Shown here: positions 28,420 to 37,040 of the stretch, one piece after another | Layout: the number at the start of each line of letters is the position of its first letter | How positions within the stretch are numbered: the first letter of the stretch is position 1 | DNA from: Ruegeria sp. PrR005 | GTDB taxonomy: Bacteria; Pseudomonadota; Alphaproteobacteria; Rhodobacterales; Rhodobacteraceae | Direction: 5' to 3' | Assembly (NCBI RefSeq): GCF_010500245.1 | Contig: NZ_JAAGOX010000002.1 | Span: 62,001 to 126,000 of the forward strand | Length of the DNA: 64,000 nucleotides | The notes under the pieces: generated by a model | The model's input: only the letters and a program-made list of their open reading frames with translations | Database searches by the model: none | Told to the model about the DNA's origin: nothing | Position numbers and translations under genes: made by a program

Positions 28420-29264
28420 TGACGCTGGTTGCCTTTGCTCTTGTCCTCTGGGGGTTCGGCTGGTGGCTCAACACTCGGCTGGCCGAAGGGCCGCATTCCG
28501 ACACCCGGGCCGTTAGGTTGGCAATTCCATTGATCTTTGGTGCAACCGTTCTGATCGTGTGGGAGCTGGTGGTGCGCGGATTGAACGTGCCGCTGGTGAT
28601 CCTGCCCGCGCCGTCGCTGATTGCGGCCCGGTTTGCCGGGAGCCTCCCGATCCTTTGGGCCGATTTCGTGCAGACATTCGTCAAGGGGGCGCTGAGCGGT
28701 TATCTGATCGGCTGCGGTGCAGCCTTTCTGATGGCGGTGGCGGTGGACCGGTCCGATTTCCTGCGGCTGGGCCTGTTGCCGGTGGGCAATTTCGTGGCAG
28801 CCCTGCCCATCGTCGGCACCGCGCCGATCCTGGTGATGTGGTTCGGCTTCGACTGGCAGTCGAAGGCCGCCGTGGTAGTGGTGATGGTGTTCTTTCCCAT
28901 GCTGGTCAATACAGTGGCGGGCCTGCGCGAGACCACGGCCATGCAGCGCGACCTTATGGAGACTTATGCCGCCAGCTACTGGCAGAGTTTCTTCAAGCTG
29001 CGTTTACCTGCGGCGATGCCGTTCATTTTCAACGGTTTGAAAATCTCGACCACATTGGCGCTGATCGGGGCAATCGTGGCCGAATTCTTCGGCTCGCCGA
29101 CACTGGGCATGGGGTTCCGCATCTCGACCAGTGTCGGGCAACTGGCCCTGGACATGGTCTGGGCCGAAATCGTTGTGGCGGCGCTGGCGGGAACGCTGTT
29201 CTATGGGCTGGTGGCATTGATCGAACATCATGTCACCTTTTGGCACCCTTCGCAGAGACGCTAG
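28419..29264 (+). CDS. ABC transporter permease (SsuC/TauC type), second
   Basis: 281-residue permease with six spans and the coupling motif LMETYAASYWQSFFKLRLPAAMPFIF, closely similar to that of the preceding permease, so the pair probably arose by duplication. The TGATG junction implies coupled translation. A 72-bp gap with GGAG near 29325 precedes the receptor gene. Confidence 0.9.
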   Translation: MTLVAFALVLWGFGWWLNTRLAEGPHSDTRAVRLAIPLIFGATVLIVWELVVRGLNVPLVILPAPSLIAARFAGSLPILWADFVQTFVKGALSGYLIGCGAAFLMAVAVDRSDFLRLGLLPVGNFVAALPIVGTAPILVMWFGFDWQSKAAVVVVMVFFPMLVNTVAGLRETTAMQRDLMETYAASYWQSFFKLRLPAAMPFIFNGLKISTTLALIGAIVAEFFGSPTLGMGFRISTSVGQLALDMVWAEIVVAALAGTLFYGLVALIEHHVTFWHPSQRR

Positions 29265-29336
29265 GCTGACAGATATGCGACAAGATCCCGGACCGAACCG
29301 GGGCACAGAACTGAACAACCAACAAGGAGTGAAATC

Positions 29337-30323
29337 ATGAAGAAACTGATGAATGGTGCGGCGCTTGCCCTGGCTCTGGCTGCAGGCCCGGCGCTGGCGG
29401 CCGATGAGGTCAAGCTGCAACTGCAATGGGTGACCCAAGCGCAGTTTGCGGGCTATTACGTGGCGCTGGACAAGGGGTTCTATGACGAGGAAGGGCTGGA
29501 CGTGACCATCCTGCCCGGCGGCCCCGACATCGCCCCGCCGCAGGTGCTGGCCGGTGGTGGCGCCGATGCGATGCTGAACTGGATGCCCTCGGCACTGGCG
29601 GCGCGGGAAAAGGGCCTGCCGGTGGTGAATATCGCGCAACCCTTCAAAACTTCGGGCCTGATGCTGACCTGCTGGAAGGATACCGGCATTACCGGACCGC
29701 AGGATTTCAAGGGCAAGACCATCGGCGTCTGGTTCTTTGGCAATGAATACCCGTTCCTCAGCTGGATGAGCCAGGAGGGGATCAGCACCGATGGTGGCGC
29801 CGACGGGGTGACCGTGCTGAAACAGGGTTTCAACGTCGATCCGCTGCTTCAGCGTCAGGCCGACTGCATCTCGACCATGACCTATAACGAATACGGTCAG
29901 GTGCTGGATGCCGGTGTAAGCGAGGACGAGTTGGTCACCTTCAAATACGAAGACATGGGCGTCGCCACTCTTGAGGATGGCATCTATGTGCTCGAGGACA
30001 ACCTCAAGGACGCGGGCTTCAAGGACAAGATGACCCGCTTTGTGCGCGCCTCGATGAAGGGCTGGAAATATGCCGAAGCCAACCCGGAAGAGGCCGCCGG
30101 CATCGTTCTGGACAATGACGCCACCGGTGCCCAGACCGAGGCGCATCAGGTCCGGATGATGGGCGAGATCGCCAAGCTGACCGCCGGTTCGAACGGCGCG
30201 CTGGACCCGGCCGATTTCGACCGTACCGTTGCCACATTGCTGGCGGGCGGCTCTGACCCTGTGATCACCAAGGCGCCCGAGGGCGCCTGGACGCACGAGA
30301 TCACCGATGCGGCGCTGAAGTAA
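29337..30323 (+). CDS. ABC transporter substrate-binding protein (NMT1/THI5-like)
   Basis: 328-residue periplasmic receptor with a Sec signal peptide (residues 1-21, cleavage AALAADE by eye). The fold is of the NMT1 type: LQLQWVTQAQFAGYYVALDKGF and GLDVTILPGGPDIAPPQVLAGGGADAMLNW. The WFFGNEYPFLSWMSQEG segment and the conserved Cys pair around residues 116 and 181 are similar to pyrimidine and HMP receptors. Substrate is inferred: uracil, thymine or a related pyrimidine, because it ends the pyrimidine-catabolic region. A strong terminator follows. Confidence 0.88.
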   Translation: MKKLMNGAALALALAAGPALAADEVKLQLQWVTQAQFAGYYVALDKGFYDEEGLDVTILPGGPDIAPPQVLAGGGADAMLNWMPSALAAREKGLPVVNIAQPFKTSGLMLTCWKDTGITGPQDFKGKTIGVWFFGNEYPFLSWMSQEGISTDGGADGVTVLKQGFNVDPLLQRQADCISTMTYNEYGQVLDAGVSEDELVTFKYEDMGVATLEDGIYVLEDNLKDAGFKDKMTRFVRASMKGWKYAEANPEEAAGIVLDNDATGAQTEAHQVRMMGEIAKLTAGSNGALDPADFDRTVATLLAGGSDPVITKAPEGAWTHEITDAALK

Positions 30324-30357
30324 CGCTTGAGGCCCTACGTCAGGGATTTACCCGGTT

Positions 30358-30386
30358 AGCGCGGTCCCTTTGGGACCGCGCTTTTT
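30358..30386 (+). terminator. Rho-independent terminator after the ABC importer
   Basis: AGCGCGGTCCC and GGGACCGCGCT form a perfect 11-bp stem with a TTT loop, followed by a T-run. It lies 35 bp behind the receptor gene and closes the pyrimidine region. Confidence 0.95.
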
Positions 30387-30431
30387 CGTGTCCGAATGTC
30401 GGTTTTGTTTGAGACGTCGAGGCGGAGCGTG

Positions 30432-30456
30432 GTACGCATTTAGTTGAAATTCATAC
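30432..30456. promoter_or_regulatory. imperfect inverted repeat upstream of tupB
   Basis: GTACGCATTT and AAATTCATAC pair at 8 of 10 positions around AGTTG. A second small repeat, GATA-GCA-TATC (about 30471-30481), lies between it and the start of tupB at 30493. One or both could be operators for a tungstate- or molybdate-responsive regulator; no consensus is known to me that settles this. Confidence 0.35.
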
Positions 30457-30492
30457 GCCTGAGAGCAGAGAGATAGCATATCAGAGAAGATA

Positions 30493-31209
30493 ATGCAGAA
30501 TTTTGCGCAAGAAATGCAAACTGCCTTTGCCCTGATTCTGACCGGCGATTCCGAATTGCTAGGCATTGTCGGGTTGTCGCTGTGGGTGTCGCTGCTTGCG
30601 GTTCTGTTTGCGGCTCTGATCGGCATGCCGCTGGGCGCTGCGCTGGCGGTGGGTCGGTTTCCCGGCCGCCGTGCGCTGGTGGTATTGGTCAATGCGCTGA
30701 TGGGGCTGCCGCCGGTGGTGGTGGGGCTGCTTGTCTATCTTATGTTGTCGCGCTCTGGCCCGCTTGGGGTGTTGCAACTGCTCTACACGCCAACCGCCAT
30801 GATCATCGCGCAGGTGGCGCTGGTCACCCCGATCATCGCTGCGCTGACCCGGCAGGTGATCGAGATGCTGGATGCCGAATATGCCGAGCAGATGCGCAGC
30901 CTAGGCCTGTCGCGGCTGGCCACTGTTCCGGTCCTGTTGTGGGACGGTCGGGTGGCGCTGCTGACCGCGTTGCTGGCCGGTTTTGGGCGCGCCATTGCCG
31001 AGGTTGGCGCGGTGATCATCGTCGGAGGCAATATCAACCACGTCACCCGGGTGATGACCACGACAATCGCTCTGGAGACCTCCAAGGGAAATCTGGCGCT
31101 GGCCTTGGCATTGGGGACGGTCCTGATTGCCATTGCAGTCACTGTAAACGCGATGGTCAGCCTGCTCGGGCAGCAGTCCGAAGCGCAGGACGAGGTCCGG
31201 CATGCGTGA
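30493..31209 (+). CDS. tupB: tungstate ABC transporter permease TupB
   Basis: 238-residue permease with five or six spans, of the tungstate (TupB) type. MGLPPVVVGLLVYLMLSRSGPLG and the coupling region AEQMRSLGLSRLATVPVLLW are visible, followed by RAIAEVGAVIIVGGNINHVT, a signature stretch of TupB-like permeases. The 3' end overlaps or abuts tupC. Adjacent tupC and tupA define the system. The neighbouring formate dehydrogenase explains the tungsten demand. Confidence 0.92.
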   Translation: MQNFAQEMQTAFALILTGDSELLGIVGLSLWVSLLAVLFAALIGMPLGAALAVGRFPGRRALVVLVNALMGLPPVVVGLLVYLMLSRSGPLGVLQLLYTPTAMIIAQVALVTPIIAALTRQVIEMLDAEYAEQMRSLGLSRLATVPVLLWDGRVALLTALLAGFGRAIAEVGAVIIVGGNINHVTRVMTTTIALETSKGNLALALALGTVLIAIAVTVNAMVSLLGQQSEAQDEVRHA

Positions 31210-31228
31210 TTTCTGCGGAGGACATGGT

Positions 31229-31936
31229 GTGCTGATCGAAGCCACGGGCCTGCGCTTGGTACGCGGCGACAAACTCCTTCTGGACATTGCGCATCTGCGG
31301 TTGGGCGGACCGGGGCCGACGGTGATCCTGGGGCCGAACGGTGCCGGAAAGAGCCTGCTGTTGCGCTGCTTGCACGGGCTGATTCGCGCGGATGCGGGGC
31401 AGGTTTTCCAGGACGGGTTGCCGTTGAACAAAGCCCAGCGGATGCGGCAGGCGATGGTCTTTCAGCGCCCGGTCCTGTTGCGCCGCTCGGTGGCGGCCAA
31501 TCTCGACTTTGTGCTGCGAAGAAGGGGTTTGTCGCGCTCCGCGCGGCGAGAGCGGATCGCCGATTTACTGGCAACAGGCGGATTGAGCGGACGGGAGCGG
31601 CAATGGGCGCGCTCGCTGTCGGGGGGTGAGGCTCAGCGCCTCGCGATCCTCAGGGCGTTGGCGACCGAGCCGGATGTACTGTTCCTGGATGAACCGACCA
31701 GTGCGCTCGACCCCGGAGCCACCCAGGCGATCGAGGCCCTGGTGATGCGTGCCAGCGCCCAGGGGGTGCGCATCGTTATGGTGACCCATGACATCGGGCA
31801 GGCCAGGCGTCTGGCGCGGGACGTGGTGGTGATGATCGGCGGGCAGGTGGCCGAACACGGGGACGTGGAACGTGTGTTCGGCGATGCAACGCATGGAACG
31901 GTCCGACGCTTTCTAGCTGGCGACCTGATTTTCTGA
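31229..31936 (+). CDS. tupC: tungstate ABC transporter ATP-binding protein TupC
   Basis: 235-residue ATPase with Walker A GPNGAGKSLLLRCLHGL, Q-loop MVFQRPVLLRRSVAANLDF, signature LSGGEAQRLAILRALA, Walker B VLFLDEPTSALDP and H-loop VTHDIGQARRL. The start is uncertain. A GTG at 31229 has GCGGAGGA about 6 bp upstream and gives the usual N-terminus (LIEATGLRLVRGDKLLL). An ATG at 31202 overlapping the tupB stop is the alternative. Confidence 0.9.
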   Translation: MLIEATGLRLVRGDKLLLDIAHLRLGGPGPTVILGPNGAGKSLLLRCLHGLIRADAGQVFQDGLPLNKAQRMRQAMVFQRPVLLRRSVAANLDFVLRRRGLSRSARRERIADLLATGGLSGRERQWARSLSGGEAQRLAILRALATEPDVLFLDEPTSALDPGATQAIEALVMRASAQGVRIVMVTHDIGQARRLARDVVVMIGGQVAEHGDVERVFGDATHGTVRRFLAGDLIF

Positions 31937-31955
31937 ACAAGACGGAGAGAACTCG

Positions 31956-32774
31956 ATGTTCGAAACATGGATCAAGGCCTGCGCTGTTGCGCTGGCCATC
32001 GTTGGGGCAGGGACCGCACTAGCGGCCGAAGAGTTCATCGTGGTCCAGTCCACCACGTCGACGCAGAACTCGGGGCTTCTCGACCATATCCTTCCCGCGT
32101 TCGAGGCGGAAAGCGGGATCGAGGTGCGGGTCGTCGCCGTTGGGACCGGTCAGGCGATCAAGAATGCGACCAATGGCGATGGAGACGTGTTGTTGGTGCA
32201 TGCAAAAGCGGCGGAAGAGAAATTCGTGGCCGAAGGCTGGGGCGTTCAACGGTTCGACGTGATGTACAACGATTTCGTGCTGGTGGGCCCGGCAGCGGAT
32301 CAGGCAGGTATCAAGGGGGGTGCGGATGTGGTCGCTGCGATGACCGTCATCGCCAAGGCGCAGGCGCCCTTTGCCTCGCGCGGCGATGACAGCGGTACGC
32401 ACAAGGCGGAACTGCGCCACTGGACATCCGCCGGCGTGGATGTCGCCGCCGCTTCGGGCGGCTGGTATCGCGAAACCGGATCGGGGATGGGCGCAACGCT
32501 GAACCTGGCCGCCGGCATGGGTGCCTATGCGCTGACCGACCGCGCGACCTGGATCGCCTTTGCCAACAAAGGCGACCTTGAGATCATGGTCGAAGGCGAC
32601 ACGCGGCTTTTCAACCAGTATGGCGTGATCCTGGTGAACCCGGAGAAGCACCCGGGCGTCAAGGCAATAGCCGGTCAAAGGTTTATCGACTGGCTGATCG
32701 GGCCAGAGGGCCAAGCCGCGATCGCATCCTATACACTGGACGGGCAGCAATTGTTCTTTCCCAACGCCAGGTAA
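31956..32774 (+). CDS. tupA: tungstate-binding protein TupA
   Basis: 272-residue periplasmic tungstate receptor with a signal peptide (residues 1-23, cleavage near ALAAEE). The anion-binding TTST motif is in VVQSTTSTQNSGLLDHILP. ATNGDGDVLLVHAKAAEEKFV and FVLVGPAAD are typical of TupA, and SRGDDSGTHKAELRHW holds further anion-site residues. It ends the tupBCA operon. The first and last parts of this protein match the N-terminal half of the cytochrome fusion at 44379-45107. Confidence 0.93.
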   Translation: MFETWIKACAVALAIVGAGTALAAEEFIVVQSTTSTQNSGLLDHILPAFEAESGIEVRVVAVGTGQAIKNATNGDGDVLLVHAKAAEEKFVAEGWGVQRFDVMYNDFVLVGPAADQAGIKGGADVVAAMTVIAKAQAPFASRGDDSGTHKAELRHWTSAGVDVAAASGGWYRETGSGMGATLNLAAGMGAYALTDRATWIAFANKGDLEIMVEGDTRLFNQYGVILVNPEKHPGVKAIAGQRFIDWLIGPEGQAAIASYTLDGQQLFFPNAR

Positions 32775-32779
32775 GAAGA

Positions 32780-32839
32780 CCGCGCGGAGCGCGGGATTTT
32801 CGTCGAAAAATCCTGCCTCCGGCGGGAGTACTTCCGCCG
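32780..32839. terminator. hairpin-rich convergent spacer behind tupA
   Basis: CCGCGC-GGA-GCGCGG (32780-32794) followed by GATTTT may end the tup operon. Next come a near-perfect GGATTTT/AAAAATCC repeat (32795-32812) and CGGCGG/CCGCCG (32820-32839), which could act for the opposing regulator gene. Such compound palindromes recur between convergent genes in these genomes. Confidence 0.5.
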
Positions 32840-32863
32840 AAATGAAAAGGCTGGAGCCGCGCG

Positions 32864-33736
32864 TCAGCCAGACGCGCCGTTCCGGTGGACTGTCCCAAGC
32901 CCGGAGATGTCATAGCCGTCGAGTTCGGCAGCCCGCGCTGCAAACGCTGGTGATCGCAAGAACTGAATGAGACGTTGCATCGGCGGATCAAACGCAGCGC
33001 GGCGCCAGATCGCCAGATCAAATCGTTCTTCATGCGTAGGGATGTAGCTCAGCCCATGCGACGCGGCCAGCGCGCCCAGGCCAAAACCCACCTCGGCCTT
33101 GCCGGTCTGGAGTAGAACGGCAAGGTCCTCTTCGGTGCGGGCGCGGTTCTCGAGAGGATCGATGTCACCCAGCGTCAGGCCGTAGGCCGAGAGTTCGGCG
33201 CAGAACAGGTGTTGGCTGGCCGCGCTGTCCTGGCGCATCGCGACCTTTCGGCCGCGTAGATCGCCGAAGCCAGCAACACCTTTGACCTCTGGCGACAGCA
33301 ACAGGCCACGGCTGCGGCGGGCGATCTCGATCAGGACCACGGGTGCCTCACCCATGGTTTCGGCCAGGGTTTCGACATTGAATCCGTCATCCTCACGAAT
33401 GTGCAGCGCGACAGCTTGTGCCGTGCGGGCCTTCAGCCGGTCGAGCCCGTCGAAAGACCCATCGTAATAGGTTGCCAGGCCCGATCCGCTTTCGCGCAGC
33501 GCCCAGTCGAGCAGCGGGTCGTGACTGCCAGCCAGGATCGGCGGCAGGGGAGGTTCCGCCACCTGCGGTCCGGCGTGGGAAGCGTTCAGCCAAGCTAGGA
33601 TCTCGGCTCGGGGAAACAGCAGTTTGCCCATGGCGCGCACATGCGGAATCTCACCCGAAGAGGCAAGGTCGTAAGCCTTTCGCTCGCCGATCCGAAGCAG
33701 ATCGGCAAGCTCGCGGGTGGTCAGGTACTCGGGCAT
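32864..33736 (-). CDS. one-component regulator: excisionase/MerR-type HTH fused to a periplasmic-binding-like domain
   Basis: 290-residue cytoplasmic protein. Residues 1-52 are a helix-turn-helix of the excisionase type (YLTTRELADLLRIGERKAYDLASSGEIPHVRAMGKLLFPRAEILAWL). Residues about 70-285 resemble the PBP-like domain found in molybdate-responsive regulators (ILAGSHDPLLDWALRESGSGLATYYDGSFDGLDRL, LRGRKVAMRQDSAASQHLF, KAEVGFGLGALAASHGL). No signal peptide or membrane span is present. It is the last gene of the formate dehydrogenase operon and faces tupBCA, so a tungstate/molybdate-sensing role for both is the natural inference. The ligand is not proven. Confidence 0.8.
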   Translation of the reverse strand: MPEYLTTRELADLLRIGERKAYDLASSGEIPHVRAMGKLLFPRAEILAWLNASHAGPQVAEPPLPPILAGSHDPLLDWALRESGSGLATYYDGSFDGLDRLKARTAQAVALHIREDDGFNVETLAETMGEAPVVLIEIARRSRGLLLSPEVKGVAGFGDLRGRKVAMRQDSAASQHLFCAELSAYGLTLGDIDPLENRARTEEDLAVLLQTGKAEVGFGLGALAASHGLSYIPTHEERFDLAIWRRAAFDPPMQRLIQFLRSPAFAARAAELDGYDISGLGTVHRNGASG

Positions 33737-33862
33737 TCAGTCGAGGCGTACGTCGTTGCCAGTGGCCCGGTCGGCCGCGGAAAAGCCGAACTGGTTCAGC
33801 GCATAGGGGGCGGCCACGGTCACGACGATCATCATGACAACAGCGCTCAGAAAGGCTTTCAT
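33737..33862 (-). CDS. 41-residue membrane or secreted peptide in the formate dehydrogenase operon
   Basis: A single hydrophobic segment (residues 3-20, AFLSAVVMMIVVTVAAPYAL) and a polar tail ending NDVRLD. The ATG at 33862 overlaps the stop of the WD40-cytochrome gene by 4 bp, and the stop codon abuts the start of the regulator gene. This tight packing argues that it is translated. Function unknown; a small membrane anchor or assembly subunit of the complex is possible. Confidence 0.6.
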   Translation of the reverse strand: MKAFLSAVVMMIVVTVAAPYALNQFGFSAADRATGNDVRLD

Positions 33863-35130
33863 TTCTGGTTCTCCACTTGAGTGGCCCGATGCAGGTAGGC
33901 GATCAGATCGGCGCGGTCCTGCGCTTGGGTGATCCTCTGCATCGGCATCTTTGATCCCGGAATGTAATGGTCCGGACCGAGGTCGAAAAGCAAATTGATC
34001 GTTTCGTCGGTCCAGATGATATCCGAACCTTTCAGCGTATCCGAATACAGATAGCCCGGCAGGGTGCCGGCAGGGCGGCCAAATATGCCAAAAAGCGTTG
34101 GGCCGGCCCGGCGCCCGCCACCGGGCGTCAATGCATGGCAGATCGAGCATTTGCGCGCGAACTGACGTTCGCCATTCTCCATCTTGTCCGGGTCTTTCAG
34201 GAAACTACGGTCCGTTTCCGCCATCTTTCCATGCTCGTCCAGTGAATCGATGGGCCAGCTGTACATGGTGTCGGCAATCCCGCCAGCGTGGATGTTCTCG
34301 CCGTCAGGAGAGAACGCCAGCGCCCAGACCGGTCCGTTCAGTGTGGCGCGAAAGTCTCGGGCGATACGCCACTCTGACGTGTCGATCACCATGATGTAGC
34401 CCTCTCCATCTCCTACGGCGAGGTGGTCGCGGTCTGGGCTCAGCGCCAGGGCCAGTATGGGGCGGCGATCCAGGGTGAAGTCACGTTCCGCCCCGGTTTC
34501 GAGATCCAGAATCCGGGTCACCCCATCGACCGCGCCATAGGCTAGCCAGCCATCGCTTTCATTCAGCACGATCTCGTTGATGCCAAAGCCGTGGCGCACA
34601 ACCTGGCGGACTTCCTGCCCGCTGCTCACATCCCAGAGCCGCAGCACGCCGTCCATGCCGGCAGAATAGAGGTGGGAACCGTCAGCGCTGAAGGCGACCG
34701 CGTTCACTCCGCTCCCGCTCGGACTCAGCAAGCGGCCTGTTGTGCCGTCTTGTGGCCAGAGGCCGATGGTTCCGTCCCAACTGGCGGTGGCGACATGGGT
34801 CTCGGACAGCGCCACTCCCACGATCTTGCCCTTGTGCTGTCCGACGACGGCGCCGCCGGGCCAGCGGCGCAGGGTAAAGTCGTCACTGACCGAATAGAGC
34901 GCGGTGCCATTGAATGCGACCGCGTTGACCGCGGCCTCATGCCCCTCCAGCCAGTTGGCCTGCGTCCCGGTCCACAGACCCACGGAATTGTCAAAACTGG
35001 CGGTGGCGATGCGCCCGTCTGGGGCGGTAGCGATTCCCATGATCGGGCCACCGTGCCCCTTGAGGGTAAAGAACTCCGCCGCCCCGGTTGCGGGCAACAG
35101 GATCATCGCCAGCGCCAGCGCCCGCATCAT
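33859..35130 (-). CDS. WD40-repeat protein fused to a C-terminal cytochrome c
   Basis: 423-residue periplasmic protein. The signal peptide is residues 1-18 (MMRALALAMILLPATGAA). WD40-type repeats fill residues about 20-305 (GHGGPIMGIATAPDGRIATASFDNSVGLW, GHEAAVNAVAFNGTALYSVSDDFTLRRW, AFSADGSHLYSAGMDGVLRLWD and others). A class I cytochrome c domain occupies residues about 325-423, with the haem site CSICH and axial-ligand Met in IPGSKMPM. The ATG at 35130 overlaps the gamma-subunit stop by ATGA. It may accept electrons from the formate dehydrogenase or hold it to another partner. The domain architecture is seen; the role is inferred. Confidence 0.85.
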   Translation of the reverse strand: MMRALALAMILLPATGAAEFFTLKGHGGPIMGIATAPDGRIATASFDNSVGLWTGTQANWLEGHEAAVNAVAFNGTALYSVSDDFTLRRWPGGAVVGQHKGKIVGVALSETHVATASWDGTIGLWPQDGTTGRLLSPSGSGVNAVAFSADGSHLYSAGMDGVLRLWDVSSGQEVRQVVRHGFGINEIVLNESDGWLAYGAVDGVTRILDLETGAERDFTLDRRPILALALSPDRDHLAVGDGEGYIMVIDTSEWRIARDFRATLNGPVWALAFSPDGENIHAGGIADTMYSWPIDSLDEHGKMAETDRSFLKDPDKMENGERQFARKCSICHALTPGGGRRAGPTLFGIFGRPAGTLPGYLYSDTLKGSDIIWTDETINLLFDLGPDHYIPGSKMPMQRITQAQDRADLIAYLHRATQVENQK

Positions 35131-36311
35131 TCCGCCGGAGTGGGCTTTCCCTGGGTGGCTTCGGCCGATTTGACCTCGTCCAGCCACAGCGAATGGTGTT
35201 CACGCGCCCATTGCTCTTCGACTTCGCCGGTTCCCATCGCGTCAAAGGCGCCTTCCATGCCCACCGAGCCCAGATAGATATGGGCGATGATGATGGTGAT
35301 GAAGGCAAAGGCCACGATGATGTGCCAGAGCTGGGCGAACTGCATCTCTTGATGCGGTCCCATTGTCTCAGTGAACGTCAGGCCCATCATTTGCGGCAGG
35401 CCGGTGGCATTGGCCAACGCAAAGGTCTTGGCGAACATCGGCATCTCAAACGGGAAGAGCAGCGACAGACCCGAAAGAGAGATGGACACGCCCAGCAGGA
35501 TGCAGAGCCAGAAGATGATCTTCTGCCCGGCATTGAACTTCTTGGCCGGTGGGTGGCTGCCCTTGCTGAACAGCCCGCCGCCGACGGCGAGCCATTTGAG
35601 GTCATGCCGGTTGGGGATGTTATGGGCGATCCAGTTGAGGGTGACGATCACCAGCCCCAGCATAAAGGCCCAGGCGATGTTGTTGTGTAGCCATTTACAG
35701 GCCAGCGCGATGGTCGCAAAACCTTCCTTGCCGAACAGCGGGATCAGGAAATCCCGACCATAGAGGGTGATCAGCCCCGATACGGCCAAGACCAAAAAGG
35801 ATCCGGCGAACAGCCAGTGGCCAAAACGTTCAAAATCAGTGAACCGTGTGACCGTGCGGCCGGTCTTCTCGCCGTCGATGCGGATCTTGCCACGGATCAA
35901 ATAGAAAAGCAGCAGCAAGGCCAGCATACCGCCCAGCGCATAGGTTCCATAATCGCGCAGCGGGCCGGCGCGGAAGGTCACCCACCACATGCCACTATCC
36001 TGGATGATAACGTCCGCCGCAGGTCCGCGGGCCGAGACGGTTACGTCTGCTGACCCGTAGCGCAGGGCGCGGTAAACTTCGCTGTCCGACGCGCCGCCTC
36101 GAATACCAAGCTGGGCCTCATAGGGAGATTCCTGACTTCCAGTATTACTGGAACGATAGGTCGGATCGACCTTTTCTCCACGCTGCCGGGCCAGAATATC
36201 CTCCAGTGTGGTGGCGCCACCGGTGGCAGATCGGTCGGGGGTTGCTTGCTCTTGTGCCCAGGCAGGCAGGGCGAGGCAGATAAGACAGAGGAGGAGTCGC
36301 AGAACCGGCAT
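35127..36311 (-). CDS. formate dehydrogenase gamma subunit (membrane cytochrome b)
   Basis: 394-residue quinone-reducing b-type cytochrome of the membrane formate dehydrogenase. It begins with a signal peptide (MPVLRLLLCLICLALPAWAQ) and a periplasmic extension of about 125 residues. About four to five spans follow, with haem-binding His candidates in RFGHWLFAGSF, KWLHNNIAWAFML and LWHIIVAFAFITIIIAHIYLG. The start at 36311 has GAGGG 6 bp upstream; the longer frame to 36428 overlaps the intergenic space and lacks a good signal. The N-terminal extension is a feature of the non-enteric FDH family. Confidence 0.9.
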   Translation of the reverse strand: MPVLRLLLCLICLALPAWAQEQATPDRSATGGATTLEDILARQRGEKVDPTYRSSNTGSQESPYEAQLGIRGGASDSEVYRALRYGSADVTVSARGPAADVIIQDSGMWWVTFRAGPLRDYGTYALGGMLALLLLFYLIRGKIRIDGEKTGRTVTRFTDFERFGHWLFAGSFLVLAVSGLITLYGRDFLIPLFGKEGFATIALACKWLHNNIAWAFMLGLVIVTLNWIAHNIPNRHDLKWLAVGGGLFSKGSHPPAKKFNAGQKIIFWLCILLGVSISLSGLSLLFPFEMPMFAKTFALANATGLPQMMGLTFTETMGPHQEMQFAQLWHIIVAFAFITIIIAHIYLGSVGMEGAFDAMGTGEVEEQWAREHHSLWLDEVKSAEATQGKPTPAE

Positions 36312-36434
36312 TTTACCCTCTTCGGCGGATCGCAGAAATCTTGCCCGCCACAAGGCGGAGCGGAGCGCTTTCAATGAAAACTCAAGTGGGGGACTGGCGC
36401 GGCAGGGCCGCGCCAGTCTGTTGTTCAAGCGGGA

Positions 36435-37028
36435 TCATCCGCCTTTCTGGTCATAGGCCGTGCCCCAGCCCCAGGCGCCCGAACCGAAGCCACGGGCCAC
36501 TACGCGTTCGCGGTAGATGGCCGAGACCACATCGCCATCGCCCGCCAGAAGTGCCTTGGTCGAACACATTTCGGCGCAGATGGGCAGCTTGCCCTCGGCG
36601 ATCCGGTTGCGCCCGTACTTGGCAAATTCGGCGGTGGAGTGGGTTTCCTCGGGGCCGCCGGCGCAGAAGGTGCACTTGTCCATCTTGCCGCGCGATCCGA
36701 AGTTGCCCGCCTGCGGATATTGCGGCGCGCCAAAGGGGCACGCGTAGAAGCAATAGCCGCAGCCGATGCACAGGTCCTTGGAATGCAGCACCACACCGTC
36801 TTCGGTCTGGTAGAAGCAGTCCACCGGGCAGACCGCCATGCAGGGGGCGTCCGAACAATGCATGCAGGCCACCGAGATCGAGCGCTCGCCCGGCTTGCCG
36901 TCATTGATCGTCACCACCCGGCGGCGGTTGATGCCCCAGGGCACCTCGTGCTCGTTCTTGCACGCGGTGACGCAGGCGTTGCACTCGATGCAGCGTTCAG
37001 CGTCGCAGAGAAACTTTGCTCTTGCCAT
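36435..37028 (-). CDS. fdh3B: formate dehydrogenase beta subunit, four [4Fe-4S] clusters
   Basis: 197-residue electron-transfer subunit with four ferredoxin-type cysteine groups: CIECNACVTACKNEH, CMHCSDAPCMAVCPVDC, CIGCGYCFYACPFGAP, and CTFC with a later CAEMCSTKAL. Unlike E. coli FdnH/FdoH it lacks a C-terminal membrane anchor and is shorter, matching the FDH3-type beta subunit. It sits between alpha (12 bp upstream) and gamma, completing the heterotrimer. Confidence 0.92.
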   Translation of the reverse strand: MARAKFLCDAERCIECNACVTACKNEHEVPWGINRRRVVTINDGKPGERSISVACMHCSDAPCMAVCPVDCFYQTEDGVVLHSKDLCIGCGYCFYACPFGAPQYPQAGNFGSRGKMDKCTFCAGGPEETHSTAEFAKYGRNRIAEGKLPICAEMCSTKALLAGDGDVVSAIYRERVVARGFGSGAWGWGTAYDQKGG

Positions 37029-37040
37029 GATCGGTCCTCC

